Of a DNA stretch of 64,000 bases, positions 17,936 to 26,789 are shown piece after piece. The position numbers were made by a program, and so were the translations under genes. Every line of letters starts with the position of its first letter. Position 1 is the first letter of the stretch. Source of the DNA: G963422705 sp963422705 (GTDB taxonomy: Bacteria > Poribacteria > WGA-4E > WGA-3G); the NCBI GenBank assembly GCA_963422705.1, contig OY730443.1, positions 3,720,001-3,784,000 of the forward strand. Direction: 5' to 3'. The notes under the pieces are model-generated. The model saw only the letters and a program-made list of their open reading frames with translations. It made no database searches and had not been told where the DNA came from.

Positions 17936-19606
17936 TTACACCTGCATGACAACGGGAAGGACTAAAGGACTTCGTTGCATCTGTTTCGCGAAGAACCGGC
18001 GTAGCGCAAACCGAATCTCATCCTGGACGGTTTCCGTTTCCGCTTTCTGTTCCGCGCTCAAATTTTCAATAACCCGGCGCGTAATCTGTTTGGCCTTATT
18101 CATCAGTTTCTCAGAGTTGTCCATATGGACAAAACCCCGCGAGACAATCTCAGGCTCCGTTGCAAGCGCCCCCGCGTCCCCGTTCATCACAATAATCGGG
18201 ATAACCATTCCATCTTGAGAGAGTGTAATCCTGTCACGGAGGACGCTGTCTTCAAGTTCAAATTCTAGCTTGCCATCAACGAGAACACGCCCCGAACGTC
18301 CATTTCGCCCAAGTATTTCACATGATTTGGGTGTCAGTTTGATTAACTCGCCGTCCTCAACTACCTTAATGTTTTCGTGTGAGATTCCAACCGATTCTGC
18401 AAGTTCGGCATGCCTCATTAGGTTCTGGTACTCACCATGCATAGGGATAAAAAACTTCGGACGCAGTAGATTCATCATCAACTTCAGATCATCGCTGGCC
18501 GCGTGTCCGGAGACATGGACATCTGCATTTCGTTCGTGGAATATCTTTGCCCCGCGTTTCATCAATTCGTTGATGATATTCCCAACAGACTTTTCATTAC
18601 CGGAGATAATTCGCGTGGATAACACAATAGTATCGTTCGGTTCAACCTTTAAAAAAGGGTGTTTATCAGCGGCGATTAAAGGGAGTGTAGCCCGTTGCTC
18701 ACCTTGACTCCCGGTGCTCAGAATCACGACTTCATGCGGTTTAAACATCATCACATCGCGAGCATCTATCATATGTTCAGGCTTGACATCAAGGTAACCG
18801 AGTTCAGAAGCAATCCGAACGTTCTGAATGAGTGAGCGTCCTGCGACAGCGACAAGTCTCCGATGTTTGACTGCCAAATCGATGAATTGCTGAATCCGAT
18901 GGATACTTGACGAGAAGGTGCACAAAAACAGCCGCTGCTCTGTTTTGTGAAAAATATTATCTATCGTTTTGTAAATGCTTCGCTCTGATGGCGTCTGTCC
19001 TGGGCGGGTGGCGTTTGTGCTATCGGATAAGAGTAATTGAACACCTTCGGAACCGAGGCGATTCAAGGTATGAACATCTGTTAAATTTCCGTCAACGGGG
19101 GTAGTATCAAACTTAAAATCCCCGGTGTGAACGATAACGCCTGCGGGTGTGCGTATCGCAATCGCAACGGCGTCTGGCATGCTGTGTGTGACATGAATGA
19201 ATTCAGCAGTAAACCTCCCAAGGTTTATCGTATCCCCGGGCGCAATCCGATTCAGTTTTGCCTTCCCGAGTACGCCATATTCGCGCAACCGTCCCCGCGC
19301 GAACGCGAGTGTCAATTGCGTGCCATAAACCGGGACATCTAACTGTTTTAATACATAGAACAAAGCCCCGATGTGGTCCTCGTGCCCATGTGTTAGCAGA
19401 ATTCCACGTACCTTTTTCTGTCGTTTAACCAGGTAACTGATATCTGGGAAAATGAGCTCGACGCCGGGTATATCTGAACCGGGTAACATGAAACCGGTAT
19501 CAACAACGATAATGTCATCTTTAGTTTCGTATACCATCATGTTCAATCCAAATTCGCCTAAACCGCCCAATGGGATGATGGATATCTCTTTAAATTTTTG
19601 TTTCAT
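17936..19606 (-). CDS. rnj: Ribonuclease J
   Basis: The 556-residue protein is a metallo-beta-lactamase/beta-CASP ribonuclease. It has the zinc motif LLTHGHEDHIGAL near residues 72-84, FIHVTHSMPDAVAI, VHTGDFKFD, LLSDSTNA, beta-CASP STGSQGE, and the terminal VSGHAASDDLK and PMHGEYQNL. RNase J works as both 5'-exonuclease and endonuclease in mRNA decay and RNA maturation. A proteins with a C-terminal domain ending VLPVVMQV is the full family length. The gene lies between leuS and leuC on the same strand, with gaps of over 200 bases on both sides. Confidence 0.95.
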   Translation of the reverse strand: MKQKFKEISIIPLGGLGEFGLNMMVYETKDDIIVVDTGFMLPGSDIPGVELIFPDISYLVKRQKKVRGILLTHGHEDHIGALFYVLKQLDVPVYGTQLTLAFARGRLREYGVLGKAKLNRIAPGDTINLGRFTAEFIHVTHSMPDAVAIAIRTPAGVIVHTGDFKFDTTPVDGNLTDVHTLNRLGSEGVQLLLSDSTNATRPGQTPSERSIYKTIDNIFHKTEQRLFLCTFSSSIHRIQQFIDLAVKHRRLVAVAGRSLIQNVRIASELGYLDVKPEHMIDARDVMMFKPHEVVILSTGSQGEQRATLPLIAADKHPFLKVEPNDTIVLSTRIISGNEKSVGNIINELMKRGAKIFHERNADVHVSGHAASDDLKLMMNLLRPKFFIPMHGEYQNLMRHAELAESVGISHENIKVVEDGELIKLTPKSCEILGRNGRSGRVLVDGKLEFELEDSVLRDRITLSQDGMVIPIIVMNGDAGALATEPEIVSRGFVHMDNSEKLMNKAKQITRRVIENLSAEQKAETETVQDEIRFALRRFFAKQMQRSPLVLPVVMQV

Positions 19607-19819
19607 ATTTTTTCTGACTGGAAATGCTCAGGCGTATATTTGGCATAAACGTTCAGATACCTGCCTTGCTAGGGAGTTGAACCAAGATGTAATGCTTCTA
19701 TCGGCTTCATCTTGTACGCCGTCCCCTAAAATTTTGTCAAAATGCCTGTTTTTGAGATGCTGTTGTCAGAAGCGTTTTTGTTAATGGGGGTATTAAGACA
19801 AGTTTCGCGTGAAAGTGTG

Positions 19820-22378
19820 TCACACAACGATATTGATTAACCCCCGATTCAGCACAACGATGACTTTGCGAATAGGTTTTTCTTGAATGAATCGTTGCAC
19901 GCGCGCATCCGCGAGTGCTGCTGCTTCAATCTCTTTTTCGGTTGCGTCCACGGGCAGTTCAAGCCGATTGCGGAGTTTGCCGTTCACTTGCACAATAATT
20001 GTTACAGTGTCGGTGACGAGAATCTGTTCGTCGTGTACCGGCCAGGAGGTGTGCGCAATTAATTCGGTTTCACCGAGGCGATGCCATAGTTCCTGCGCGA
20101 TGTGCGGCGCGTAAGGCGCGAGTAGCCGTAGAAACAGTTTGAGGGTTTCTCTTGGAATCGTGGGGGCTTGCGTTGCATTGTTGACAAAAATCATCATCGC
20201 GCTCACCGCTGTGTTCATTTTGTCAATCGATTCTGTATCCGCTGTCACGTGTTTGATGGTGCTATGGATGCTCCGCCACAGTTTTGGTTCGTTATCCCCA
20301 GAAACATCGCTTAGTTTTGGGCTGAGTTCCCCGTTCGTTTCATCAATAACGAGTCGCCAGATGCGTTGCAGGAACCGATAAACCCCTTCAACCCCGGCTG
20401 TCTGCCAGGGTGTGCTTGCTGTCACGGGCCCGATAAAGACGAGATATAGCCTCATCGCATCCGCGCCGTATGTCTCAATTACGTCACTCGGATTAATGCC
20501 GTTCAGTTTCGATTTAGACATCTTCTCCATTTGCGCGTGAATTTTCTTTCCTGAGTGCTTGGCGACGTATTTCCGATTACTTTGCGCAACGATGTCGTGC
20601 GGGTAATAATATTTACCTGCTTCGTCTTGATACGATTCTGCCAGAATTGTCCCTTGATTGACTAGCCCTTGGAACGGTTCTTTCGTGGAAACGAGGTTAC
20701 AATCGTAGAGTACCTTGTGCCAGAACCGCGCATAGAGTAGGTGTAAAACGGCGTGTTCAGCGCCCCCCATATACAAATCTACGGGCATCCAGTAACGTTC
20801 TACCTCACTATCCCACGGTGCATCGGGGTTGTGTGCATCCAGATAACGCAAATAATACCAACATGAACCTGCCCACTGCGGCATCGTATTCGTTTCCCGG
20901 AGTGCCTGTCTCCCATCTGGAAGTGTCAGATTCAGCCAGTCCGCTGATGCCCGCGCGAGAGGTGGGTTTCCATCTTCTGTCGGTTTATAAGCATCAACGG
21001 GCGGAAGTTCAACGGGCAGTTCCTCATCGGGCAGTGGCATGATACTTCCATCTTCAAGATGCACAAGTGGAAAGGGTTCCCCCCAATATCGTTGACGTGA
21101 GAAGAGCCAATCGCGCAGACGATATTGGACTTGACGCACTCCGTGTTTCTGACTTTCGAGCCAGTCAATCATTTTCTTTTTCGCCGCCGCGACGCGAAGC
21201 CCGTTAAGGAAGCCGCTGTTCACACAAAACCCGTCTCCGGCAAAAGGCGCTATTTCAATCGGTTTTTCACCACCGCGAATCACCTCAACAATCGGAATAT
21301 CGAATACCGTGGCGAATTCGTGGTCCCGTTCGTCGTGCCCCGGAACCGCCATAATCGCGCCCGTGCCGTAAGTCATCAGCACATAGTCTGCTACCCAGAT
21401 TGGAATCGGCTTGTGATTTGCTGGATTGATGGCGTAGGCACCCGTGAAAACGCCTGTCTTCTCTGTTGCCAGCTCTGTGCGCTGCAGTTCTGTTTTGTTA
21501 ACCGCTTCCTTCACGTAAGCGTTGACAGTGACTTGCGCATCGGGATGCGTTATCTCAGAGAGCAACGGATGCTCCGGCGCGAGAACACAATACGTCGCCC
21601 CGAAAAGCGTGTCCGGACGAGTGGTGAAAACCTTGAAGGTATTTGAACTGTCTTGAACGTTAAACGTAATCTCAGCCCCTTCTGACTTGCCAATCCAGTG
21701 GCGTTGCATCTCTTTCAGCCCTTCCGGCCAGTCCAAGAGCTCCAAATCTTCGAGGAGTCGTTCTGCGTATTCGGTAATTTTAAGCATCCACTGGCGCATG
21801 AGGCGGCGTTCAACCGCGTCTCCGGTTTCAACGTACTTTCCGTCTTTGACTTCCTCATTTGCGAGGACAGTCCCTAATGCGGGGCACCAGTTAACGGGGA
21901 CATCAGCAAGGTAGGCGAGCCCTTTTTTATACAGTCGCAGGAAAATCCATTGCGTCCATCTGTAGTATTCGGGCAGAGCGGTGTCAATCTCACGTGTCCA
22001 GTCATAAGAGCACCCGATTCGTTGTATCTGTTCACGGAACATGTCCGCATTTCGCTTCGCAATGCTCGCGGGATGTTTATCTTCATTCACTGCCGTCCGT
22101 TCTGTTGGCAGCCCGAACGCATCCCACCCCATCGGATGCATAACGTGATAGCCTTGCATACGTCGAAAATTGGCAAGCACATCTGTCGGAACGTAGTTTT
22201 TCGGATGTCCCATGTGGAGTCCGCTACCTGATGTATAAGGGAGCATTCCGAGTACATAAAATTTGGGTTTCTGTTTGAGTTTGTTAATGTCATTTGGAAC
22301 TTTGAAGGCTTGTTTTTCCCGCCAGACAGCTTGCCAATGCGGCTCTATTTCCGCCGGGGCATAACTGTGGTTCTCCAT
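19820..22378 (-). CDS. leuS: Leucyl-tRNA synthetase
   Basis: The 852-residue protein is a bacterial-type LeuRS. The HIGH-type motif is HMGHPKNY near residue 57, followed by the zinc-type insertion, an editing (CP1) domain with TTRPDTLFGATYCVLAPEHP and YGTGAIMAVPGHDERD, the leucine-specific domain, QWAGSCWYYLRYLD, and KMSKSKLNG for KMSKS. The C-terminal anticodon-binding domain includes LRLLAPYAPHIAQELWHRLG and ends with VQVNGKLRNRL. It charges tRNA-Leu in the cytoplasm. It is a single gene; 213 bases separate it from rnj downstream. Confidence 0.97.
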   Translation of the reverse strand: MENHSYAPAEIEPHWQAVWREKQAFKVPNDINKLKQKPKFYVLGMLPYTSGSGLHMGHPKNYVPTDVLANFRRMQGYHVMHPMGWDAFGLPTERTAVNEDKHPASIAKRNADMFREQIQRIGCSYDWTREIDTALPEYYRWTQWIFLRLYKKGLAYLADVPVNWCPALGTVLANEEVKDGKYVETGDAVERRLMRQWMLKITEYAERLLEDLELLDWPEGLKEMQRHWIGKSEGAEITFNVQDSSNTFKVFTTRPDTLFGATYCVLAPEHPLLSEITHPDAQVTVNAYVKEAVNKTELQRTELATEKTGVFTGAYAINPANHKPIPIWVADYVLMTYGTGAIMAVPGHDERDHEFATVFDIPIVEVIRGGEKPIEIAPFAGDGFCVNSGFLNGLRVAAAKKKMIDWLESQKHGVRQVQYRLRDWLFSRQRYWGEPFPLVHLEDGSIMPLPDEELPVELPPVDAYKPTEDGNPPLARASADWLNLTLPDGRQALRETNTMPQWAGSCWYYLRYLDAHNPDAPWDSEVERYWMPVDLYMGGAEHAVLHLLYARFWHKVLYDCNLVSTKEPFQGLVNQGTILAESYQDEAGKYYYPHDIVAQSNRKYVAKHSGKKIHAQMEKMSKSKLNGINPSDVIETYGADAMRLYLVFIGPVTASTPWQTAGVEGVYRFLQRIWRLVIDETNGELSPKLSDVSGDNEPKLWRSIHSTIKHVTADTESIDKMNTAVSAMMIFVNNATQAPTIPRETLKLFLRLLAPYAPHIAQELWHRLGETELIAHTSWPVHDEQILVTDTVTIIVQVNGKLRNRLELPVDATEKEIEAAALADARVQRFIQEKPIRKVIVVLNRGLINIVV

Positions 22379-22687
22379 TTATCTCTTCCTCCTCACGCAT
22401 TCGTTTCTACATTAAAACACATGTTTTCATTTTTATGCAACACATTTTCGATAACGGCGGGGATAAGCGTACAAATTGAGGTGAATCAGGTACCTATTTA
22501 CCCGGTAACGGCATTTTCCCATATCAAATTTTCGCAATTTGTGTATAATATTCCTTTATAGAAACGAAATTGTCATAAAATTTTTCAAGAATCTCAAAAC
22601 GATTGTAATATTTAGGCGCTAAAATTTGCCGAAAAGTATGAATCAATTGCTGCTACTGAATCAAGTTAGTACTGGATGAGGAAAACA
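22379..22687. other. Intergenic region between divergent leuS and the DUF839 gene
   Basis: This roughly 309-base AT-rich gap holds the promoters of leuS (minus) and of the Tat-exported protein (plus). A T-box leader for leuS would show a TGGNACCGCG motif on the minus strand; I do not see one. No small gene is evident. Confidence 0.35.
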
Positions 22688-24133
22688 ATGAAAAATAAGT
22701 TATCTCGACGAAAGTTTCTCCGTTCTGGCACACTCGCCGGTGCATCCTTGGCTGTCAGCACGGGATTTTTAGGGTGCAGCCGCGCGCTCATAAACCAAGT
22801 TCCTGGCTTCAGGCCAGAACCCCCTTATGAATTTAAGTCAACCCCAAACCGGCTCCTTGATTTGCCTGAAGGATTTACCGCTGTAGCTATTTCGCGAACA
22901 GGAGAGGTGATGGACGATGGGCTGTGGGTACCAGGAAAGCACGACGGCATGGCGGCGTTTCCGGGGGGCAATGGAAAGACAATCCTAATCCGCAATCATG
23001 AACTAAACGCTACAGACAAAAACATCGGCGCCTTTGGATGGAATAACGAGAAAATTGAATATTCTGAGAGTGACAAGTTCTACGATACTGGCTCCAGGGA
23101 GCTCCCGGCACTCGGGGGGACTACCACCATTGTTTATGATACCCGTACGCGCACGATGGAAAAACATTTCTTGAGCTTGGCAGGAACCATCCGGAATTGT
23201 GCTGGTGGCACGACACCGTGGAAGACTTGGGTAACCTGTGAGGAGACAGTCCAAAAGGCGGAGGAAACATATGAACAGGCGCACGGTTACAATTTTGAGG
23301 TACCTGTCTCCGCTACTGTCGGTTTAGCAACGGCTACCCCTCTTAAAGCGATGGGGCGATTCAACCATGAAGCCATCGCCGTCGATTCACGAAGCGGTAT
23401 TGTCTATCAAACCGAGGACAGAGGCGACGGATTAATCTATCGGTTTATCCCGGAAACACCAGGAGTACTCGCCAAAGGGGGCCGCCTCCAGGCATTAAAA
23501 ATCCGAGGCATGAAGGGCGCGGATACCCGAAATTGGAGGGGACGACTCCAAAAACTTTTCCCGTGGACGTACGAGCCCGTCCCCGTCGGGCAAGTGATGG
23601 ATGTCGATTGGGTGAATATTGATAACGTCGAATCCCCAAAAGATGATTTGCGGACACAGGGCGTGGAAGGGAAAAATGCAGCAAAGTTCGCGCGCGGTGA
23701 GGGGATGTGGAGCACCGGGAACAGCATCTATTTTGCCTGCACAAATGGCGGTAGTCAGAAAAAAGGGCAAATCTGGAGATATACGCCGAGCCCTCATGAA
23801 GGCACAAGCCGAGAGGAAAAACAGCCCGGCACTCTTCAGCTTTTCATTGAACCCAACGATAGCAATCTCCTTGATAACGCAGATAACCTAACGGTGGCGC
23901 CCTGGGGCGATTTGATTCTCTGTGAAGATGGCCCCAAAGAGGAATTCTTGGTAGGTGTCACCCCTGAGGGACGCCTTTATCGATTCGCGCGGAATGCAGG
24001 CAATATGTCGGAGCTCGCCGGGGCAACGTTTTCACCGGATGGAACAACGTTGTTTGTGAACATTCAAACTCCGGGCATCACGCTTGCCATCACAGGCCCC
24101 TGGGCCGACATTCGCCAGCAGCATTTATCATAA
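22688..24133 (+). CDS. Tat-exported DUF839 / PhoX-like phosphatase-family protein
   Basis: Starting at the ATG at 22688 (GATGAGG just upstream; another ATG-type start lies 12 bases earlier) the protein has 481 residues. The N-terminus has a twin-arginine motif SRRKFLRSG, a hydrophobic stretch and a lipobox-like GFLGC, so it may be a Tat-exported lipoprotein. The body fits PF05787 (DUF839): GFTAVAISRTG, FPGGNGKTILIRNHEL, LGGTTTIVYDTRT, NCAGGTTPWKTWVTCEET, NHEAIAVD, VYQTEDRGDGLIYRFIP and APWGDLILCEDGP. The Glu of TWVTCEE and the Glu-Asp of TEDRGD belong to the calcium/iron site of PhoX alkaline phosphatases. The likely role is phosphate-ester cleavage outside the cytoplasm, but PhoX activity is not certain for every member. 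Confidence 0.8.
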   Translation: MKNKLSRRKFLRSGTLAGASLAVSTGFLGCSRALINQVPGFRPEPPYEFKSTPNRLLDLPEGFTAVAISRTGEVMDDGLWVPGKHDGMAAFPGGNGKTILIRNHELNATDKNIGAFGWNNEKIEYSESDKFYDTGSRELPALGGTTTIVYDTRTRTMEKHFLSLAGTIRNCAGGTTPWKTWVTCEETVQKAEETYEQAHGYNFEVPVSATVGLATATPLKAMGRFNHEAIAVDSRSGIVYQTEDRGDGLIYRFIPETPGVLAKGGRLQALKIRGMKGADTRNWRGRLQKLFPWTYEPVPVGQVMDVDWVNIDNVESPKDDLRTQGVEGKNAAKFARGEGMWSTGNSIYFACTNGGSQKKGQIWRYTPSPHEGTSREEKQPGTLQLFIEPNDSNLLDNADNLTVAPWGDLILCEDGPKEEFLVGVTPEGRLYRFARNAGNMSELAGATFSPDGTTLFVNIQTPGITLAITGPWADIRQQHLS

Positions 24134-24531
24134 ACCGCAATTTTTCGCTTTGGCTCTCAAACCTTCGTAAGACGATACGGCACCTTTTCGTGATAATATC
24201 ACCTGTTTTGATTGAAACTGTCGAGCTAGTCAATGACTGCTATCATAGCAGAGACAGACCCTAACGCAAGTAAAAGCCTTTGCGTCGATTCGCTGCTTAT
24301 CGCCTCATTTGACTTGACAATCCCAAAAACTTCCTGGTATCGCTACGAGAACCGAAAAGAACCCAAACCCCTAAATATCCTTGTCAAGAGGACTCTACTC
24401 TTTCCCCACTTCCACCAAAAATTATGGATAACAGAAAGCCCACACACGCCCCTTCCACCCTCAGTTACAAAAGACGCTGTAGTGCTTTCTACTGAAACTT
24501 CAAGCGATAATTAAGGAAAGTTGCTAAAGTT

Positions 24532-24561
24532 TTGACATCTTATTGCGATTTGTGGTAAAAT
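24532..24561 (+). promoter_or_regulatory. Sigma-70-type promoter
   Basis: An exact TTGACA (24532-24537) and TAAAAT (24556-24561) are separated by 18 bases. The first ATG downstream, at 24594, starts the frameshifted membrane-protein remnant, so the promoter seems to be that of a gene that has since broken. Confidence 0.55.
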
Positions 24562-24593
24562 AAGTGATACATGGAGATATAGACGTCTGACGG

Positions 24594-24724
24594 ATGCGAA
24601 AGCAAAGTTTTACATTCCAACGAGTCTTCTGATGCTGGTAATCTGTGCAGTTGGTTTGTTCGCGCTGCGCTCAGATATGCGAACCAAACCGATTGTCATT
24701 TACAAGGCGACGACATTTTACTAA
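24594..24724 (+). pseudogene. Frameshifted N-terminus of a membrane-anchored protein
   Basis: From the ATG at 24594 the frame gives MRKQS and soon stops, but adding one T in the four-T run at 24608-24611 gives MRKQSFYIPTSLLMLVICAV followed by GLFALRSDMRTKPIVIYKAT, a short basic start, one membrane segment and a periplasmic beginning, before a stop at 24724. It resembles the start of a lipid-anchored or exported protein whose remainder cannot be followed. It could be decay or a sequencing error in the homopolymer. Confidence 0.45.
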
Positions 24725-25230
24725 AATCCCAATGAAAGGGCTTATAGGTATCGGGTAAACCATCTATAAAGGTATCAAGGATGCGATAGGTTATCTCTGT
24801 GACAATTTCAAACCCTATCAGTATGGTAGCCACATCTGTACCCCAATCGCCTGTTCGACTTGTGGTACAATCGGAGTCCATCGATGTCTGTGCCCAACAA
24901 TCGTTATTGATAAACCAACCTATGATTTTTCATGTTGTCACTGCAGGTTATCCGTTTCGGATGTTAGCGACTACACTGATATAAAGGTGTCAGCTAATCA
25001 CGCCTGCACAGGTTCGCAATCGCGTTACCTAAAGGTGGCGGGTGGGTAGAAAAAACCGTGCCGCGGAGAAAGTGGCGAAGAACTGCCGTCAGATACGAGT
25101 GTCTGGTGAGTGGCGGTACGCCTTTGCATTTGTGAAAAAGCGCGGTGCTGCGCCAAATTAGCTGGTAACAGTTAGTTTTAGGGCCTCGGTGGGATTTATC
25201 CAAACTTGAAAAAAGAAGGAGCCACATGAA

Positions 25231-26247
25231 ATGGCAGATACAATCAGAGGTGCCGTTCTCGGTTACGGTGCCGCCTTTAATATGGGCAAAGCACACGCAA
25301 ATATGATGGGACGCACCGATGGAATCGAATGTATCGCTGTATGCGATATTGATGAGGAACGTACCGAAGCCGCGCAGCAAGATTTCCCCGGCATTCGTAC
25401 CTATAACAGTGTTGAAGAACTCAACGCGGACGACGATGTACAACTCATTGCAAACGTCCTACCGCACAGCCTGCACTGTGAACCAACGGTGGCAAGTCTC
25501 AAGGCTGGTAAGCATGTCATTGTCGAAAAACCGATGTGTGTGACAATCGCAGAGGCCACGGAGATGATAACCACCGCGAAAGAAACTGGCGTGATGGTGT
25601 CCGTCCACCACAACCGGCGCTGGGATGCCGATTTTTGGACACTCCGCGAATTGGTGCACTCCGGCATCATTGGCAAGGTATTCAACGTCGAGATGTGGGG
25701 CGGTGGATACGGCAGCCCCAATCCGAATTGGTGGCGAAGCGTCAAAGCGATTTCCGGCGGGCAATTTTACGACTGGGGCGCCCACTATCTCGATTGGCTC
25801 CTCAATATCATTGAGGCACCGATGATTAATATTACCGGATTCTATCAACCGAATCTGGTTTGGGAAGATATTTCCAACGAGGACCACGTGCAAGCGATTA
25901 TCCGCTTCGCTGATGGCTGTATGGCGAATATCCAGATGTCCAACATCGCTAAAATCGGTGGACCACGTTGGAAACTGCTCGGCTCCCACGGTGCAATTAT
26001 CTCCGGTGATGGACAATTTAAAGTACTATCCGAGGTTGAAGGACATCCTAAAGAGCAACTGGTAGGATTCTATGGGCGCCCTGGACAGAGTTACTATCAA
26101 AACATCGTTGCGCACTTAAATGATGGGACACCATTACTCGTGACACCAGAATCCGCCCGGCGTGTTGTTGCTGTCATGGACTTGGCGGAAAAATCTTCCA
26201 AGAACCATCAGGCAGAAACCGTGCCTTATGAGTTTGAATCGCAATAA
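25231..26247 (+). CDS. Gfo/Idh/MocA family oxidoreductase
   Basis: The 338-residue protein begins with a Rossmann motif (GAVLGYGAAFNMGKAHA), has VIVEKPMCVTIAEATEM with the conserved EKP Lys, VSVHHNRRWD, and QFYDWGAHYLDWLLNIIEAP, where D and H form the catalytic motif. An AAGGAG site precedes the start. It is an NAD(P)-dependent sugar or inositol dehydrogenase-type protein. The zinc alcohol dehydrogenase at 28076 is on the same strand; an IS element sits between them, so the two may once have been a catabolic operon. Confidence 0.85.
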   Translation: MADTIRGAVLGYGAAFNMGKAHANMMGRTDGIECIAVCDIDEERTEAAQQDFPGIRTYNSVEELNADDDVQLIANVLPHSLHCEPTVASLKAGKHVIVEKPMCVTIAEATEMITTAKETGVMVSVHHNRRWDADFWTLRELVHSGIIGKVFNVEMWGGGYGSPNPNWWRSVKAISGGQFYDWGAHYLDWLLNIIEAPMINITGFYQPNLVWEDISNEDHVQAIIRFADGCMANIQMSNIAKIGGPRWKLLGSHGAIISGDGQFKVLSEVEGHPKEQLVGFYGRPGQSYYQNIVAHLNDGTPLLVTPESARRVVAVMDLAEKSSKNHQAETVPYEFESQ

Positions 26248-26337
26248 GATTGGGATAAGACGGGAGAAACCGTTCACCAAGGGTGGGTATCCCCGTTAAA
26301 AATAGCAATTTTATGAACGGACTCCCTTAACAATCCC

Positions 26338-26351
26338 AAGCCTTTAGGCTT
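26338..26351 (+). repeat. Left-end hairpin of the IS200/IS605 element
   Basis: AAGCC-TTTA-GGCTT forms a perfect 5-bp stem with a four-base loop. It shares GCCTTTAGGC with the hairpin at 28037-28050 after tnpB. Subterminal hairpins of this type mark the left and right ends of IS200/IS605 elements, where TnpA binds them as single-stranded DNA. Upstream, at 26270-26276 and 26314-26320, CCGTTCA and TGAACGG form another inverted repeat that could belong to the element or end the preceding gene. Confidence 0.65.
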
Positions 26352-26455
26352 CGAGTCCAGCCCTGTTGCCTCGTGCTGAAGTCAAAAAATATTTGACTTT
26401 ATCTAAAAAATGTGTGATATTATATGATAGAAACTAACATAACGGCTATAATATC

Positions 26456-26789
26456 ATGTTTATCAAGAACCCCACAAAAGCGTGGTATTCAGATACCAAC
26501 ATGGATTATCGTTGTCAATATGACATTATCTGGTGTACCAACTACAGACGCAAAGTTTTAGACGCGTCTCTCCAAGCGCATTTGCACCATCTCATCTGCT
26601 CCAAAGAAACAGAATTAGATTTCAACGTGCGTGCCAGTGATATTATGGAAGAACACGTAAAGACTTCGTGAGGCGTTTGGACACCTCAAATCCCGCTTGC
26701 CGTGTCTTTGGACACGATAAAAGTTCATATCGTCTATGGGTTGTGTATCCCTAGTCAAAGCATATATCGATGAGCAAAAGCGTGTCTAA
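26456..26789 (+). pseudogene. tnpA: Decayed IS200-type transposase TnpA
   Basis: The first 71 codons keep the TnpA start (MDYRCQYDIIWCTNYRRKVL, then LDASLQAHLHHLI), but where the catalytic HUH motif (usually PDHVHLLV) should be, the frame reads MEEHVKTS and stops. The C-terminal end VKAYIDEQKRV appears in another frame with its stop at 26787-26789, overlapping the start of tnpB as in intact elements. About 30-40 codons in the middle, with the catalytic region, are lost and at least two frame changes occurred. This transposase cannot be active. Confidence 0.8.

Larger units (their letters stand above)
24134..25230. other. Long gene-poor stretch with traces of decayed coding sequence
   Basis: About 1.1 kb between the DUF839 gene and a Gfo/Idh gene holds no intact gene I can support. 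A good promoter lies at 24532-24561 and a frameshifted start of a membrane protein follows at 24594. Further on, at about 24755-25030, a Cys-rich open stretch without a start codon (YLCDNFKPYQYGSHICT) can be read on the plus strand. Several 60-150 codon frames on either strand have no family resemblance. I read it as a decayed locus. Confidence 0.4.

Noticed and set aside
22379..22687. T-box leader for leuS
   Set aside because: No TGGNACCGCG antiterminator motif is visible on the minus strand upstream of leuS.
24233..24514. 93-codon plus-strand frame after the DUF839 gene
   Set aside because: No ribosome site, odd composition and no recognisable domain; probably chance in a gene-poor gap.
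24994..25443. 149-codon minus-strand frame
   Set aside because: It is antisense to the start of the Gfo/Idh gene over much of its length, and the rest has no family support.
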